Origin: Chitinophagaceae bacterium | Lineage (GTDB): Bacteria; Bacteroidota; Bacteroidia; Chitinophagales; Chitinophagaceae | Assembly (NCBI GenBank): GCA_947375185.1 | Contig: CANCEU010000021.1 | Span: 1 to 45,941 of the forward strand | DNA: 45,941 nucleotides | Direction of reading: 5' to 3' | Shown here: positions 26,886 through 35,141 of the stretch, piece by piece | Layout of the letters: each line of letters starts with the position of its first letter | How positions within the stretch are numbered: the first letter of the stretch is position 1 | Notes under the pieces: model-generated | Databases searched by the model: none | Told to the model about the DNA's origin: nothing | The model's input: only the letters and a program-made list of their open reading frames with translations | Translations under genes and position numbers: made by a program

Positions 26886-26922
26886 AAAAAGCCCAATAGC
26901 ATTTATAAGCTATAGGGCTTGG
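26885..26922 (-). terminator. Terminator of the metZ-like gene
   Basis: On the minus strand AAGCCC..TAGC pairs with GCTA..GGGCTT (one mismatch pair), followed by six T. It ends the methionine transcript before the sugar locus begins. Confidence 0.85.
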
Positions 26923-26955
26923 ATATTTTATTGAATATGGTTGTTTTGAAATTTG

Positions 26956-28125
26956 TTAAGAAGCTTCCAGCGCTTGTAAAATATCAGCTAATATGTCGTC
27001 CTTATGTTCTAGTCCGACAGAGATTCGAATTAATCCTGGGGTAATGCTAACCGCTTGTCTTTCTGGCTCAGATAATTTTGCATGCGTAGTGCTAGCAGGG
27101 TGTGAAGCAATACTTCGGGTGTCACCCAAGTTTGCAGTTAATGAAAGCATTTTTAAACTATTCAAAAATGTTCTACCCGATTCAATGCCTCCTTTTAATT
27201 CAAAACAAACAATGCCTCCTCCATTTTTCATTTGCTTAATAGCTATGGCATGGTGAGGATGTGATGTTAAGAAAGGATATTTCACAAAATTGATTTTTGC
27301 ATGACCTTGTAGTTTTTCTGCAATGTATAATGCGTTGCTACAATGACGATCCATTCTTACTTCCAAAGTTTCTAAACTCTTGCTCAATACCCAAGCATTG
27401 AATGGAGATAAAGAGGGCCCTGTGCTACGACAGAATAAATATATTTCTTTTATTAAATCTTTTCTACCCACAACTGCACCACCTAATACGCGACCTTGTC
27501 CATCAATCCATTTAGTGGCAGAGTGCACTACTAAATCGGCACCTAAGTCAATTGGAGTTTGTCCAATAGGAGTGGCAAAGCAGTTGTCTACATTTAAAAT
27601 TATATTATGCTTTTTAGCAAGGGCACTTACCATGCTAATGTCAACTACATCTAGCCCTGGATTGGTAGGTGTTTCTAAATAAATCATTTTAGTATTTGCT
27701 GTAATCGCTGCTTCCCATTGCTCAGCAGTAGCACTTGCGCCAACATAACTAAAGTCAATACCATATTTTGGTAAGTACTTTGAAATCACGGTATGCGTAC
27801 TTCCAAAAATGGAATTGCATGATAAAATATGATCTCCTTTTTTTAATAATGCCATAAAAGATCCAAACACCGCACTCATACCTGACGCGGTAGCAAACCC
27901 TGCTTCGGCATTTTCCAATACACATAAACGATCCACAAATTCTTTTACAGAAGGATTCGAAAAACGACTATAAATATTTGCATCTGTTTCATCAGCAAAA
28001 GCAGCACGCATATCTTCTGCGTTATCAAAAGTGAAACTACTAGTTAAAAATAAGGGAGCAGAATGCTCATGCTCAGGTGTTTGAGGAACCCTCGTTCTTA
28101 TTAATTTAGATTGATTATGCTTCAT
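26956..28125 (-). CDS. metZ: O-acyl-homoserine sulfhydrylase / trans-sulfuration PLP enzyme
   Basis: 389 residues from the ATG at 28125 (MKHNQSKLIRTRVPQTPEHEHSAPLF). The frame continues to 28245, but that part overlaps osmC and is not protein-like. Cys/Met-metabolism PLP family: TSSFTFDNAEDMRAAF, NIYSRFSNPSV, ASGMSAVFG, YLETPTNPGLDVVDI, NVDNCFATP, and the PLP-binding lysine in VHSATKWIDGQGR. The C terminus SLGDTRSIASHPASTTHAKLS-like segment (here NLGDTRSIASHPASTTH) is also conserved. It makes homocysteine from O-acetyl- or O-succinylhomoserine and sulfide. With metX nearby the substrate is probably the acyl-homoserine made by that enzyme. metZ is the best symbol, but a gamma-synthase (MetB) role cannot be excluded. 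Confidence 0.85.
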   Translation of the reverse strand: MKHNQSKLIRTRVPQTPEHEHSAPLFLTSSFTFDNAEDMRAAFADETDANIYSRFSNPSVKEFVDRLCVLENAEAGFATASGMSAVFGSFMALLKKGDHILSCNSIFGSTHTVISKYLPKYGIDFSYVGASATAEQWEAAITANTKMIYLETPTNPGLDVVDISMVSALAKKHNIILNVDNCFATPIGQTPIDLGADLVVHSATKWIDGQGRVLGGAVVGRKDLIKEIYLFCRSTGPSLSPFNAWVLSKSLETLEVRMDRHCSNALYIAEKLQGHAKINFVKYPFLTSHPHHAIAIKQMKNGGGIVCFELKGGIESGRTFLNSLKMLSLTANLGDTRSIASHPASTTHAKLSEPERQAVSITPGLIRISVGLEHKDDILADILQALEAS

Positions 28126-28178
28126 GCTACTTCTATTTAAATTGAAAACTTGCTGTATTATTTTTTTTTGAAATGAAA

Positions 28179-28598
28179 TTATAAAATTTCGACACTCCAT
28201 GTGATGTTGGCACCGGCTGCCCTTAAGGTTGCTGCAACTGAACAATATTTATCCATCGAAAGGGCACATGCTTTTTCGGCACGCTCTTTAGTCATAGTGC
28301 CTTTTAATTGAAAAATAATATGTATCGTTTCCCACAATGCAGGTTCTTTACCTACCTGACGTTCACCATCAATTATCATTTCAAATTTTTCAATGGTTTC
28401 TTTTTGTTTCTTTAATATCATCACAATATCTACTGCACTACATCCACCCAATGCACTAAGCAAAGCCTGCATAGGACGCACTCCATTGCCATGACCGCCT
28501 TGATCCACTGGGATATCCATTGTTAATTGCTGACCAGCTTCGTCGGTAGTTACAAACTGATAGTCTTGGTCAATTTGCTTTAAATGTATTCTTGCCAT
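28179..28598 (-). CDS. OsmC-family protein (YhfA type)
   Basis: 139 residues. OsmC/Ohr fold: a beta-rich N-terminal half, then GVRPMQALLSALGGCSAVDIVMILKKQ, where Cys is the first reactive cysteine, and a second cysteine in MDKYCSVAATLRAAG. Family members reduce organic hydroperoxides through these two cysteines; the YhfA subgroup is less well characterised. It lies 53 bases upstream of the metZ-like gene on the same strand and is probably co-transcribed, from a -7 box at 28647-28654. Confidence 0.88.
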   Translation of the reverse strand: MARIHLKQIDQDYQFVTTDEAGQQLTMDIPVDQGGHGNGVRPMQALLSALGGCSAVDIVMILKKQKETIEKFEMIIDGERQVGKEPALWETIHIIFQLKGTMTKERAEKACALSMDKYCSVAATLRAAGANITWSVEIL

Positions 28599-28637
28599 AG
28601 GTTAATGTCTGTTAGTATATAAGAAGTATAAAATATG

Positions 28638-28654
28638 TACCTTTGGCAAAGGTA
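28638..28654. promoter_or_regulatory. Divergent promoter: overlapping mirror -7 boxes for metX and osmC-metZ
   Basis: TACCTTTGGCAAAGGTA is a perfect 8-1-8 palindrome. Each half is an exact TAnnTTTG box: TACCTTTG at 28638-28645 on plus (towards metX) and at 28654-28647 on minus (towards osmC). On the minus strand a TTG lies 17 bases upstream of the box, a proper -33 spacing. The plus strand has only a weak -33. Only one polymerase could bind at a time. Confidence 0.65.
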
Positions 28655-28693
28655 ATTCAAATAGACACTTACAACGTAATAGAATTAGAAAAA

Positions 28694-29719
28694 ATGGGCC
28701 CATTCATATATCAATATAACCAACCTTTTACATTAGAATGTGGGGTGAGTTTGCCAAAGCTTAAAATTGCTTATCATACTTATGGGGAATTTACTCCAGG
28801 TAAAAAAGTAGTTTGGGTTTGTCATGCCTTAACTGCAAATAGCGATGTTGCTGATTGGTGGAAAGGCTTAATAGGGGAAGGGTATTTGATTAACCCAAAT
28901 GATTATTTTATTGTTTGTGCGAATATTATTGGCTCCTGTTATGGATCCACTGGGCCTTTAAGTGTGGAAGATTTAGGTACAGCTATTAGTTTAAATAATT
29001 TCCCTACGGTGACCATTCGTGATATGGTACAAGCACATATTTTATTAAGACAACATTTAGGAATTGAAAGTATAGATTTATTAATGGGAGGAAGTATGGG
29101 TGGATATCAAGCATTAGAGTGGGCCATCTTTGAACCATCCGTAATAAAAAAAATGTTTTTAATTGCAACATCGCCATCCGAAAGTGCCTGGGGTGTTGCG
29201 GTACATACTGCTCAACGATTAGCGATAGAGGCCGATTGTACTTGGAAAGAAGCTACGCCTAATGCAGGAGCAAAAGGATTAAAAGCAGCACGTGCCATTG
29301 GCATGTTAACCTATAGGAATTATGGCATTTTTCAAGAAAAACAAACCGATGAGGATCCTGAAAAGATTGACAATTTTAAAGCATCTTCATACATTGAATA
29401 CCAAGGGGATAAATTAGTGAAGCGTTTTAATGCTTATAGTTATTGGTTATTGACAAAGTCTATGGATAGTCACCACTTAGCGCGTAAAAGAGGAGGGGAC
29501 TTAATGACAACATTAGCAACCATTAAAATCCCCACCTTTATTATTGGTATCAATAGTGATATTCTTTGTCCTTTAGACGAACAAAGATTCATGGAACATC
29601 ATATGCCCAATGCAAAATTAATTGCCATTGATTCCATGTATGGTCATGATGGTTTTATTATTGAAGCACAACAAATCACTAACTTATTGAAGAGTTGGTT
29701 GGTATCACAGAATGCATAA
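28694..29719 (+). CDS. metX: Homoserine O-acyltransferase (MetX, alpha/beta hydrolase)
   Basis: 341 residues from the ATG at 28694. The longer frame starts at a TTG (28643) that is part of the -7 box and so would precede the transcript start. The fold is alpha/beta hydrolase. Motifs are LPKLKIAYHTYGE, VCHALTANSDVADWW, NIIGSCYGSTGP, nucleophile Ser134 in LMGGSMGGYQALEW, the acid in IGINSDILCP, and His in YGHDGFIIE. It transfers an acetyl group (in some members succinyl) to L-homoserine, the first committed step to methionine. The metZ-like enzyme read divergently uses the product. Acyl-donor choice cannot be told from these motifs by eye. Confidence 0.92.
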   Translation: MGPFIYQYNQPFTLECGVSLPKLKIAYHTYGEFTPGKKVVWVCHALTANSDVADWWKGLIGEGYLINPNDYFIVCANIIGSCYGSTGPLSVEDLGTAISLNNFPTVTIRDMVQAHILLRQHLGIESIDLLMGGSMGGYQALEWAIFEPSVIKKMFLIATSPSESAWGVAVHTAQRLAIEADCTWKEATPNAGAKGLKAARAIGMLTYRNYGIFQEKQTDEDPEKIDNFKASSYIEYQGDKLVKRFNAYSYWLLTKSMDSHHLARKRGGDLMTTLATIKIPTFIIGINSDILCPLDEQRFMEHHMPNAKLIAIDSMYGHDGFIIEAQQITNLLKSWLVSQNA

Positions 29720-29734
29720 TTAACAATTCACAAT

Positions 29735-29899
29735 ATGGGATTTTTAAGACAAATAGGAGAGTACTTGTTTTTAGTAAAACGAGATCCAAAGCAAGAAAGA
29801 ACAGGCATGATGAAAGCAATGCATGGCATGAACCGCATTTCATTGATTATCTTTTTAATAGGGATTATGGTAATACTAGTACGTAAGTTTATGCACTAA
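29735..29899 (+). CDS. Small single-span membrane protein (54 aa), unknown function
   Basis: ATG at 29735 to TAA at 29897-29899, 54 residues, 15 bases after metX. The first half is charged and polar (GFLRQIGEYLFLVKRDPKQER); the second half has one hydrophobic span (ISLIIFLIGIMVILV) closed by RK, so a single membrane helix with a cytoplasmic N terminus is likely. The gap after metX is short, the frame fits the space exactly, and the lpxB gene converges 6 bases later. I recognise no function. Similar short proteins are widespread in Bacteroidota, as far as I recall. Confidence 0.65.
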   Translation: MGFLRQIGEYLFLVKRDPKQERTGMMKAMHGMNRISLIIFLIGIMVILVRKFMH

Positions 29900-29905
29900 T
29901 AGAAT

Positions 29906-31018
29906 TTATTTTGCCAATTCTTTTTGAATAATCTCAGCTGCAACTTCAGTGGCGCTTTGTCCTGTGAACAGTTTTTCTTTGAGCAGTTGGTAGTCCGATT
30001 TTATTTGTGCTTTTCTATTTGCATCGTTCAAGAGCAATTCAAGTTCGGCTATCAAATTCTTTTTATTCAAATCTTCTTGAATTAATTCTTTCACCACTTC
30101 CTTGTTCATAATTAAGTTGACTAGTGCAATAAATTTAATTTTTACAAAGCGTTTTGCAAGGGCTAGCGTAATAGGGTTGCCTTTATAACAAACAATTTCA
30201 GGCACACCGAGTAAAGCAGTTTCTAAAGTTGCCGTACCACTTGTAACCAACGCAGCTTCACTATGATTTAATAAAGCGTAGGTATTTCCTTTAACAATAT
30301 GTATATTTTTATTAGATGGTACTAAGGATGAAAACCAAGTATCATCGAGTCCAGGTGCTTGAGCAATGGCGAAATGATAGCTTGGGAATTCATTTACCAC
30401 AGAAAGCATTTCAGGAAGCTTTTTTAGTATTTCTTGCTTTCTACTGCCTGGTAATAAAGCAATAATTTTTTCATTCGCAATTAGTGGTAGAGGATGTGGC
30501 AGGCCATGCTGATTTTCTAAAACCTGCATTAAAGGATGTCCAATATAATCGACCTCCCAATTCCATCTATCTTTAAAATATTGTTTTTCAAAAGGAAGAA
30601 TGCACAATAACCGGTCGATACTTTCACGCATGGCAGGAACTCTATTTTCTTTCCATGCCCAAACCTGGGGAGCAATAAAGTAAATCACTTTAAGCCCTTT
30701 TGCTTTTGCCCATTTTGCAATACGCAAATTGAATCCAGGATAGTCAATGCATATTAATACATCAGGAGCAAAGGCTTCCATATCTTCTTTACAAAATTTA
30801 ATATTGGAAAGAATAGTACGTAAATTCATAAGTACTTCCACGAATCCCATAAATGCCAAGCTTCTATAGTGTTTTACTAAATTACCTCCGGAAGCTTGCA
30901 TTAAATCTCCGCCCCAGCACTGTATTACTGCATTGGAATCTTTCGCTTTAATCGCTTTGATTAAATTAGAACCATGTAAATCACCGCTAGCTTCGCCAGC
31001 TATAATGTAATAACGCAT
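29906..31018 (-). CDS. lpxB: Lipid-A-disaccharide synthase
   Basis: 370 residues. Begins MRYYIIAGEASGDLHGSNL, the LpxB opening with the conserved GEASGD. Further family segments are VIQCWGGDLMQASG, LICIDYPGFNLRIAKWAK, YFIAPQVWAWKENR, GHPLM, IALLPGSRKQEI, and LVTSGTATLETALLGVPEIVCYK near the sugar-nucleotide site. The enzyme joins UDP-2,3-diacylglucosamine and lipid X to make the lipid A disaccharide at the inner membrane (GT19). It directly follows the small membrane protein gene (0-base gap), with surE upstream. Confidence 0.95.
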   Translation of the reverse strand: MRYYIIAGEASGDLHGSNLIKAIKAKDSNAVIQCWGGDLMQASGGNLVKHYRSLAFMGFVEVLMNLRTILSNIKFCKEDMEAFAPDVLICIDYPGFNLRIAKWAKAKGLKVIYFIAPQVWAWKENRVPAMRESIDRLLCILPFEKQYFKDRWNWEVDYIGHPLMQVLENQHGLPHPLPLIANEKIIALLPGSRKQEILKKLPEMLSVVNEFPSYHFAIAQAPGLDDTWFSSLVPSNKNIHIVKGNTYALLNHSEAALVTSGTATLETALLGVPEIVCYKGNPITLALAKRFVKIKFIALVNLIMNKEVVKELIQEDLNKKNLIAELELLLNDANRKAQIKSDYQLLKEKLFTGQSATEVAAEIIQKELAK

Positions 31019-31315
31019 TTATAAAAACCATTTGCATGAAATTGCAACTAGTGCATAGATACATGTAGTAATAAATATTCCTTTAGCCGTTTTATCTTTC
31101 TCTTTTTGAAAGAAAAAAGTGAGAACGGCACCATTTAATAAAAGAGAAACACTAATCATAGCAGATAAAATGGACTTTTGATGTAGAATCATAGCTCCAA
31201 ATTCTTGCAAGCTAAAAACATTAAATTTCCATTTATAGAATCCAAAGAATCCAACAAATGGAATTACTAAGCCAGCTAATATGCCATGTAAATAACTATC
31301 TTTTACCATTTCCAT
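31019..31315 (-). CDS. Small integral membrane protein between surE and lpxB
   Basis: 98 residues with three hydrophobic segments (ILAGLVIPFVGFFGFY, ILSAMISVSLLLNGAVLTFFF, GIFITTCIYALVAIS). No known motif is recognised. The start overlaps the end of surE by 13 bases, and the stop touches the lpxB start, so it is translated as part of the surE-lpxB operon. A link to envelope lipid synthesis is suggested only by position. Confidence 0.75.
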   Translation of the reverse strand: MEMVKDSYLHGILAGLVIPFVGFFGFYKWKFNVFSLQEFGAMILHQKSILSAMISVSLLLNGAVLTFFFQKEKDKTAKGIFITTCIYALVAISCKWFL

Positions 31316-32088
31316 TTTTTACTTAGTTTCTCTTTAATGATATGATTAGTTAAATCAAATTGAACAGGCACCACGCTTACATAATTATTCTTTAGTGCCC
31401 AAACATCCGTGTCTTTAGATTTATCAAAGTTGATAAATTCACCGGTTAGCCAATAGTATTTTTTTCCATAGGGATCTTTTCGTTCCACATACTTTTCTTC
31501 ATATTTGGCATAGGCTTGCTTACAAATTTTAATTCCCTTTATTAAACTCGTTTCAACTTTAGGGATATTTACATTTAAGCATAAATGTTTGTCCAAATTT
31601 TTATCAGCTAATACTTTTGCTATTATAATGCCTGCAAAATGAGCTGCTGCACTAAAATCAGCCTCGATACTTAAATCTAATAAGCTAAATCCAATACTTG
31701 GGATGCTTTCGATAGAAGCCTCTAATGCCGCCGACATAGTGCCAGAATAAATAACATTAATTGAGTGATTTGCACCATGATTAATACCACTTAAGCAAAT
31801 AGTTGGCTTACGATGTAACACTTTGTCTACTGCCAACTTAACACAGTCAACCGGTGTGCCACTACAAGCATAAGCTTCAACTCCATCCATATAATCCACT
31901 TTGGTCAATCTTAAATGGTGTCCAATGGTGATAGCATGTCCCATACCACTTTGTGGTTTATCAGGTGCTACGACCACTACTTTGCCAAATGGGAGGGCAG
32001 CTTGCACTAACGCTTTAATTCCCGGTGCAGTGATGCCATCATCATTGGTAATTAATATAAGTGGTTTTTCGGTTTTTATCTTAGCCAT
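31303..32088 (-). CDS. surE: 5'/3'-nucleotidase SurE
   Basis: 261 residues from the ATG at 32088 (MAKIKTEKPLILITNDDG); eleven more codons are open upstream but add non-conserved residues. The metal-binding ITNDDGI, VVAPDKPQSGMGHAIT, YACSGTPVDCVKLAV and LSGINHGANHSINVIYSGTMSAA are all SurE hallmarks. It removes phosphate from nucleoside monophosphates in a metal-dependent way; its link to stationary-phase survival is from E. coli. First gene of the surE-membrane protein-lpxB operon. It lies divergent to the XRE/S24 regulator. Confidence 0.95.
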   Translation of the reverse strand: MAKIKTEKPLILITNDDGITAPGIKALVQAALPFGKVVVVAPDKPQSGMGHAITIGHHLRLTKVDYMDGVEAYACSGTPVDCVKLAVDKVLHRKPTICLSGINHGANHSINVIYSGTMSAALEASIESIPSIGFSLLDLSIEADFSAAAHFAGIIIAKVLADKNLDKHLCLNVNIPKVETSLIKGIKICKQAYAKYEEKYVERKDPYGKKYYWLTGEFINFDKSKDTDVWALKNNYVSVVPVQFDLTNHIIKEKLSKKWKW

Positions 32089-32193
32089 ACTGCAAGTTAC
32101 TAAGCAAGACCCTTGTTGCAAAAATTAAAACTTCGCCATAGAAATAGGTCTTAACGAAATATTTTTTTAAAAATTGCTAAAAATATTTGAAAA

Positions 32194-32210
32194 TACTAAA
32201 TAAATTAGTA
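32194..32210. promoter_or_regulatory. Operator-like palindrome 1 before the XRE/S24 regulator
   Basis: TACTAAATAAATTAGTA: 6-bp arms around a 5-base centre. The core is ACTAA-N5-TTAGT and its centre is 22 bases from the second copy, about two helical turns. Confidence 0.6.
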
Positions 32211-32216
32211 AATTGC

Positions 32217-32231
32217 ACTAAAATCATTAGT
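32217..32231. promoter_or_regulatory. Operator-like palindrome 2, abutting the regulator start codon
   Basis: ACTAAAATCATTAGT: the same ACTAA-N5-TTAGT core, ending one base before the ATG at 32233. A protein bound here would block the start of its own gene, a classic autorepressor arrangement. Confidence 0.6.
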
Positions 32232-32232
32232 T

Positions 32233-33018
32233 ATGTCATACGCAGGTAAGAATTTAAAGTACATCAGAAAGCAGCGCGAATGGACACAAGAGGAAATGGC
32301 CAATCAATTACAAATTAAGCGTTCTTTAGTAGGAGCTTATGAAGAAGAAAGAGCTGAACCTCGCTTGGAAGTGCAGGAAGCCATTTGTGCACTTTTTAAT
32401 ATTAGTTTGGAAGAATTCCTTTTCCAAGATTTGTCTGAAAAAGGAAATGCTGGAGCCGACGCTGGTTCGGGCATGTCTTATTTAGATCGTCGACGTTCTA
32501 TGAAAATAGATAAGTCAAGTTCATCAGCACCCATTGTACCTTTCGTGCCTGTTAAAGCGGCCGCTGGATATTTAGCAGGATATGCTGATCCTGAATTTTT
32601 GGATGAATTAAATACTTTTACTTTACCAATGTTGGCCCCTGGTGATTATCGTGCCTTTGAAATTATAGGGGATAGTATGTTGCCTACGCCTAGTGGAAGT
32701 GTAATAGTTGGAGAGAAGGTGGATAGCATAAAAGATGTAAAAAATTCAAATACCTATATTGTTGTTTCGAATTCAGATGGGGTAGTATATAAAAGAATTA
32801 TCACTAATGACGATAATAAAAATAAGCTTACTTTATTGAGTGACAATCCTTTATACGAGCCATATCAAGTAAATAGTGAAGATATTGTAGAGGTTTGGAA
32901 GGCAGTATATATTATCCATAAAGCAGGGGCGCAACCTATGTGGAATGTTGATCAATTGGCTGGTGTGGTAAACAGTTTGCAGGATAAAATCAGCAATTTA
33001 AAGCGTACAATGAACTAA
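32233..33018 (+). CDS. XRE-family regulator with LexA/CI-like S24 domain
   Basis: 261 residues. N-terminal helix-turn-helix of the XRE/Cro type (about residues 5-65: YIRKQREWTQEEMANQLQIKRSLVGAYEEERAEP). After a Ser-rich linker comes an S24 domain: FEIIGDSMLPT with the catalytic-type serine, and VVYKRI with the lysine that forms the dyad. The layout equals lambda CI and LexA-like repressors, which cleave themselves upon RecA or other signals. I cannot identify the usual Ala-Gly cleavage pair with certainty, though VKAAAGYLAGY is the likely region. A short C-terminal tail follows (AGVVNSLQDKISNLKR), perhaps a coiled coil. Two operator-like palindromes precede it, and a terminator follows. Confidence 0.9.
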   Translation: MSYAGKNLKYIRKQREWTQEEMANQLQIKRSLVGAYEEERAEPRLEVQEAICALFNISLEEFLFQDLSEKGNAGADAGSGMSYLDRRRSMKIDKSSSSAPIVPFVPVKAAAGYLAGYADPEFLDELNTFTLPMLAPGDYRAFEIIGDSMLPTPSGSVIVGEKVDSIKDVKNSNTYIVVSNSDGVVYKRIITNDDNKNKLTLLSDNPLYEPYQVNSEDIVEVWKAVYIIHKAGAQPMWNVDQLAGVVNSLQDKISNLKRTMN

Positions 33019-33039
33019 ACTCAGTTAATTTTTAATAGT

Positions 33040-33069
33040 AAAGCCCGGGATAACCTCTCGGGCTTTTTA
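33040..33069 (+). terminator. Terminator of the XRE/S24 gene
   Basis: AAAGCCCG pairs with CGGGCTTT (33059-33066), followed by T-rich DNA; it lies 22 bases after the stop. Confidence 0.85.
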
Positions 33070-33147
33070 TTTCATTGTTATTCCTAGAACTAGCAATTGA
33101 AGCATTTGAAATGAATTATTTGCTTGCCATTATATTTTAAATAAAAT

Positions 33148-33180
33148 AACCTAAACAAATGATTTACAATTATTTAGGCT
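33148..33180 (-). terminator. Probable guaA terminator
   Basis: On the minus strand AGCCTAAATAATT pairs (two wobbles) with ATTTGTTTAGGTT across a 7-base loop, followed by TATTTTATTT. It is 27 bases past the guaA stop. Confidence 0.6.
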
Positions 33181-33207
33181 ATTATTATTAAAATTAAAAT
33201 TTAAATA

Positions 33208-34743
33208 TTATTCCCATTCAATAGTTGCCGGTGGCTTACTGCTTATATCATAAACAACACGATTGATGCCTCTAACTTCATTAATAATGGCGTTGCTAAC
33301 ATGTGCAAGGAACTCATAAGGCAAGTGTGCCCAGTCGGCAGTCATTCCATCAACAGAGGTAACAGCTCTTAAGGCAACGGTGTACTCGTAAGTTCTTTCG
33401 TCGCCCATTACCCCTACGCTCTTAACGGGCAAAAGGATAGTTCCTGCCTGCCAAACCTTATTGTAAAGGTCAAATTGCTTTAATGCTTTTATATAAACGT
33501 CGTCAGCTCTTTGTAATAAATCTACTTTTTCAGGAGTGATGTCACCTAAAATACGGATAGCCAACCCTGGTCCTGGGAAGGGGTGGCGGTTAATTAAATC
33601 GGCCGGGATGCCCAATTCGAGCCCAACTTTTCTTACCTCATCTTTAAATAAATATCTTAAAGGCTCCACTAAGCTTAAGTGAAGGGTATCGGGTAGTCCA
33701 CCTACATTATGGTGTGATTTAATGGTCTGTGAAGGGCCATGAACACTCACACTTTCAATTACATCAGGATAAATAGTTCCTTGCCCTAAGAATTTGGCTT
33801 CCAACATGTTAGATGCCTCTATTTGAAATACATCTATAAATAGTTTTCCAATAATTTTACGCTTTTCTTCTGGGTCGGATTTGCCAGCCAATGCATCGTA
33901 AAACATTTGCTTTGCATCTATCCCTTTTACATTTAAGCCCACTGTTTTGTAAATATCTAAAACCCCTTGGAACTCATCTTTTCTTAAAACGCCGTTGTCT
34001 ACGAAAATTCCGTGAAGGCGTGAACCGATGGCTTTATGAATTAGGGTAGCGGCAACTGTACTATCTACACCTCCACTAAGGGCCATAATTACATGACCAT
34101 CTCCAATTTGTGCTTTTAATTTTTCAACCGTCTCGTTTACAAAGGAAGCTGGAGTCCAATTTTGGCTACAACCGCAAATGTCAACTAAAAAATTCTTGAT
34201 CATTGTTTTACCCTCTGATGAGTGGTAAACCTCTGGGTGGAATTGAAAACCATGTAAACTGTTCCCGTCATCCGCTTTTTTTCTAAAGGCAGCAACTGGG
34301 ATACTTTCTGTATCTGCTAACAATTCGAAATGCTCAGGAAGTTGGGTAATGGAATCGCTATGGCTCATCCAAACTTGGCTATTATTAGGGATATTTTTAA
34401 AAATGATATCTTCTTTCTGGATACGCAATTGCGCGCGGCCATATTCTCTCTTATTAGATTTTTCTACTTTACCACCAAAATTCTTAGCACTTAATTGGGC
34501 GCCATAGCAAACAGTCAATACAGGTAGCTTTTCTAACATAGCTTTGATGTCCACATTTGGAGCATCTGCTTCGTTAACACTAGCCGGTGATCCACTCAAA
34601 ATGATCCCTTTTAATGTACTATCGTATTCAAAATTTGAATTAAATGGCTTTATTTCACAATATACATTGGCTTCTCTTACTGCACGGGCTATAAGTTGAG
34701 TATATTGACTACCAAAGTCGAGGATAAGTATTTTTTCAGTCAT
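33208..34743 (-). CDS. guaA: GMP synthase (glutamine-hydrolysing)
   Basis: 511 residues, normal length. N-terminal class I amidotransferase: [18 protein letters not shown], nucleophile Cys in LTVCYGAQ, and the His-Glu pair in [14 protein letters not shown]-pyrophosphatase domain: PP-loop [26 protein letters not shown]-terminal dimerisation domain: [28 protein letters not shown]. It converts XMP to GMP. A TAGCTTTG box ends 4 bases before the ATG, so the message may be leaderless. No guaB lies in the window. Confidence 0.97.
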   Translation of the reverse strand: MTEKILILDFGSQYTQLIARAVREANVYCEIKPFNSNFEYDSTLKGIILSGSPASVNEADAPNVDIKAMLEKLPVLTVCYGAQLSAKNFGGKVEKSNKREYGRAQLRIQKEDIIFKNIPNNSQVWMSHSDSITQLPEHFELLADTESIPVAAFRKKADDGNSLHGFQFHPEVYHSSEGKTMIKNFLVDICGCSQNWTPASFVNETVEKLKAQIGDGHVIMALSGGVDSTVAATLIHKAIGSRLHGIFVDNGVLRKDEFQGVLDIYKTVGLNVKGIDAKQMFYDALAGKSDPEEKRKIIGKLFIDVFQIEASNMLEAKFLGQGTIYPDVIESVSVHGPSQTIKSHHNVGGLPDTLHLSLVEPLRYLFKDEVRKVGLELGIPADLINRHPFPGPGLAIRILGDITPEKVDLLQRADDVYIKALKQFDLYNKVWQAGTILLPVKSVGVMGDERTYEYTVALRAVTSVDGMTADWAHLPYEFLAHVSNAIINEVRGINRVVYDISSKPPATIEWE

Positions 34744-34747
34744 GGGG

Positions 34748-34755
34748 CAAAGCTA
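34748..34755 (-). promoter_or_regulatory. -7 box of guaA, directly before the start codon
   Basis: Minus-strand TAGCTTTG, an exact TAnnTTTG, then CCCC and ATG. Transcription would start at or near the start codon. The box follows the T tract of the rpsT terminator. Confidence 0.5.
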
Positions 34756-34790
34756 CAAAAAAAAATCCCGCCGAGTAGGCAGGATTTGTA
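34756..34790 (-). terminator. Terminator of rpsT
   Basis: On the minus strand AAATCCTGCC pairs with GGCGGGATTT (one wobble, loop TACTC), followed by a run of T. It lies about 40 bases past the rpsT stop. Confidence 0.8.
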
Positions 34791-34828
34791 TATTAAAATG
34801 GCCTAAGCCAATCAATTTAATTTTTCAA

Positions 34829-35110
34829 TTACTTCTTTTCGAACTTCTTTTTTACAACTGGAGCAACAGCAGTGTGTCTAGCCAATTTGCTTTTTAAATT
34901 AGCCGCTTTGTTTTTATGGATAATTCCACGTTTAGCTAATTTGTCAATTTGAGAAATGATGTTAGGTAATTTCTCGTTATATACAGCTTGCTCTCCGATA
35001 GTTTTTAAATCACGAATTGCATTACGTGTTGTTTTACCGTAATAACGGTTTCTATCGCGACGTTTAGTTGCTTGTCTTACATCTTTTTTGGTAGCCGAAT
35101 GATTTGCCAT
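34829..35110 (-). CDS. rpsT: 30S ribosomal protein S20
   Basis: 93 residues, rich in Lys and Arg. MANHSATKKDVRQATKRRDRNRYYGKTTRNAIRDLK is the S20 opening; KLAKRGIIHKNKAANLKSKLARH is the conserved C-terminal helix. It binds 16S rRNA in the 30S body. It has its own -7 box upstream and a terminator downstream, so it is a single-gene unit. Confidence 0.96.
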   Translation of the reverse strand: MANHSATKKDVRQATKRRDRNRYYGKTTRNAIRDLKTIGEQAVYNEKLPNIISQIDKLAKRGIIHKNKAANLKSKLARHTAVAPVVKKKFEKK

Positions 35111-35133
35111 GTACTATTTAATTTTCAGGAGGG

Positions 35134-35141
35134 CAAAGGTA
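35134..35141 (-). promoter_or_regulatory. -7 box of rpsT
   Basis: Minus-strand TACCTTTG, an exact TAnnTTTG, 23 bases before the rpsT ATG. No well-spaced TTG is seen upstream of it. Confidence 0.55.

Noticed and set aside
28643..28693. TTG start for metX
   Set aside because: The TTG is part of the -7 box, so it would lie upstream of the transcript start.
32194..33018. Prophage repressor region
   Set aside because: The CI-like gene has no integrase, phage structural genes or attachment sites around it; its neighbours are housekeeping genes.
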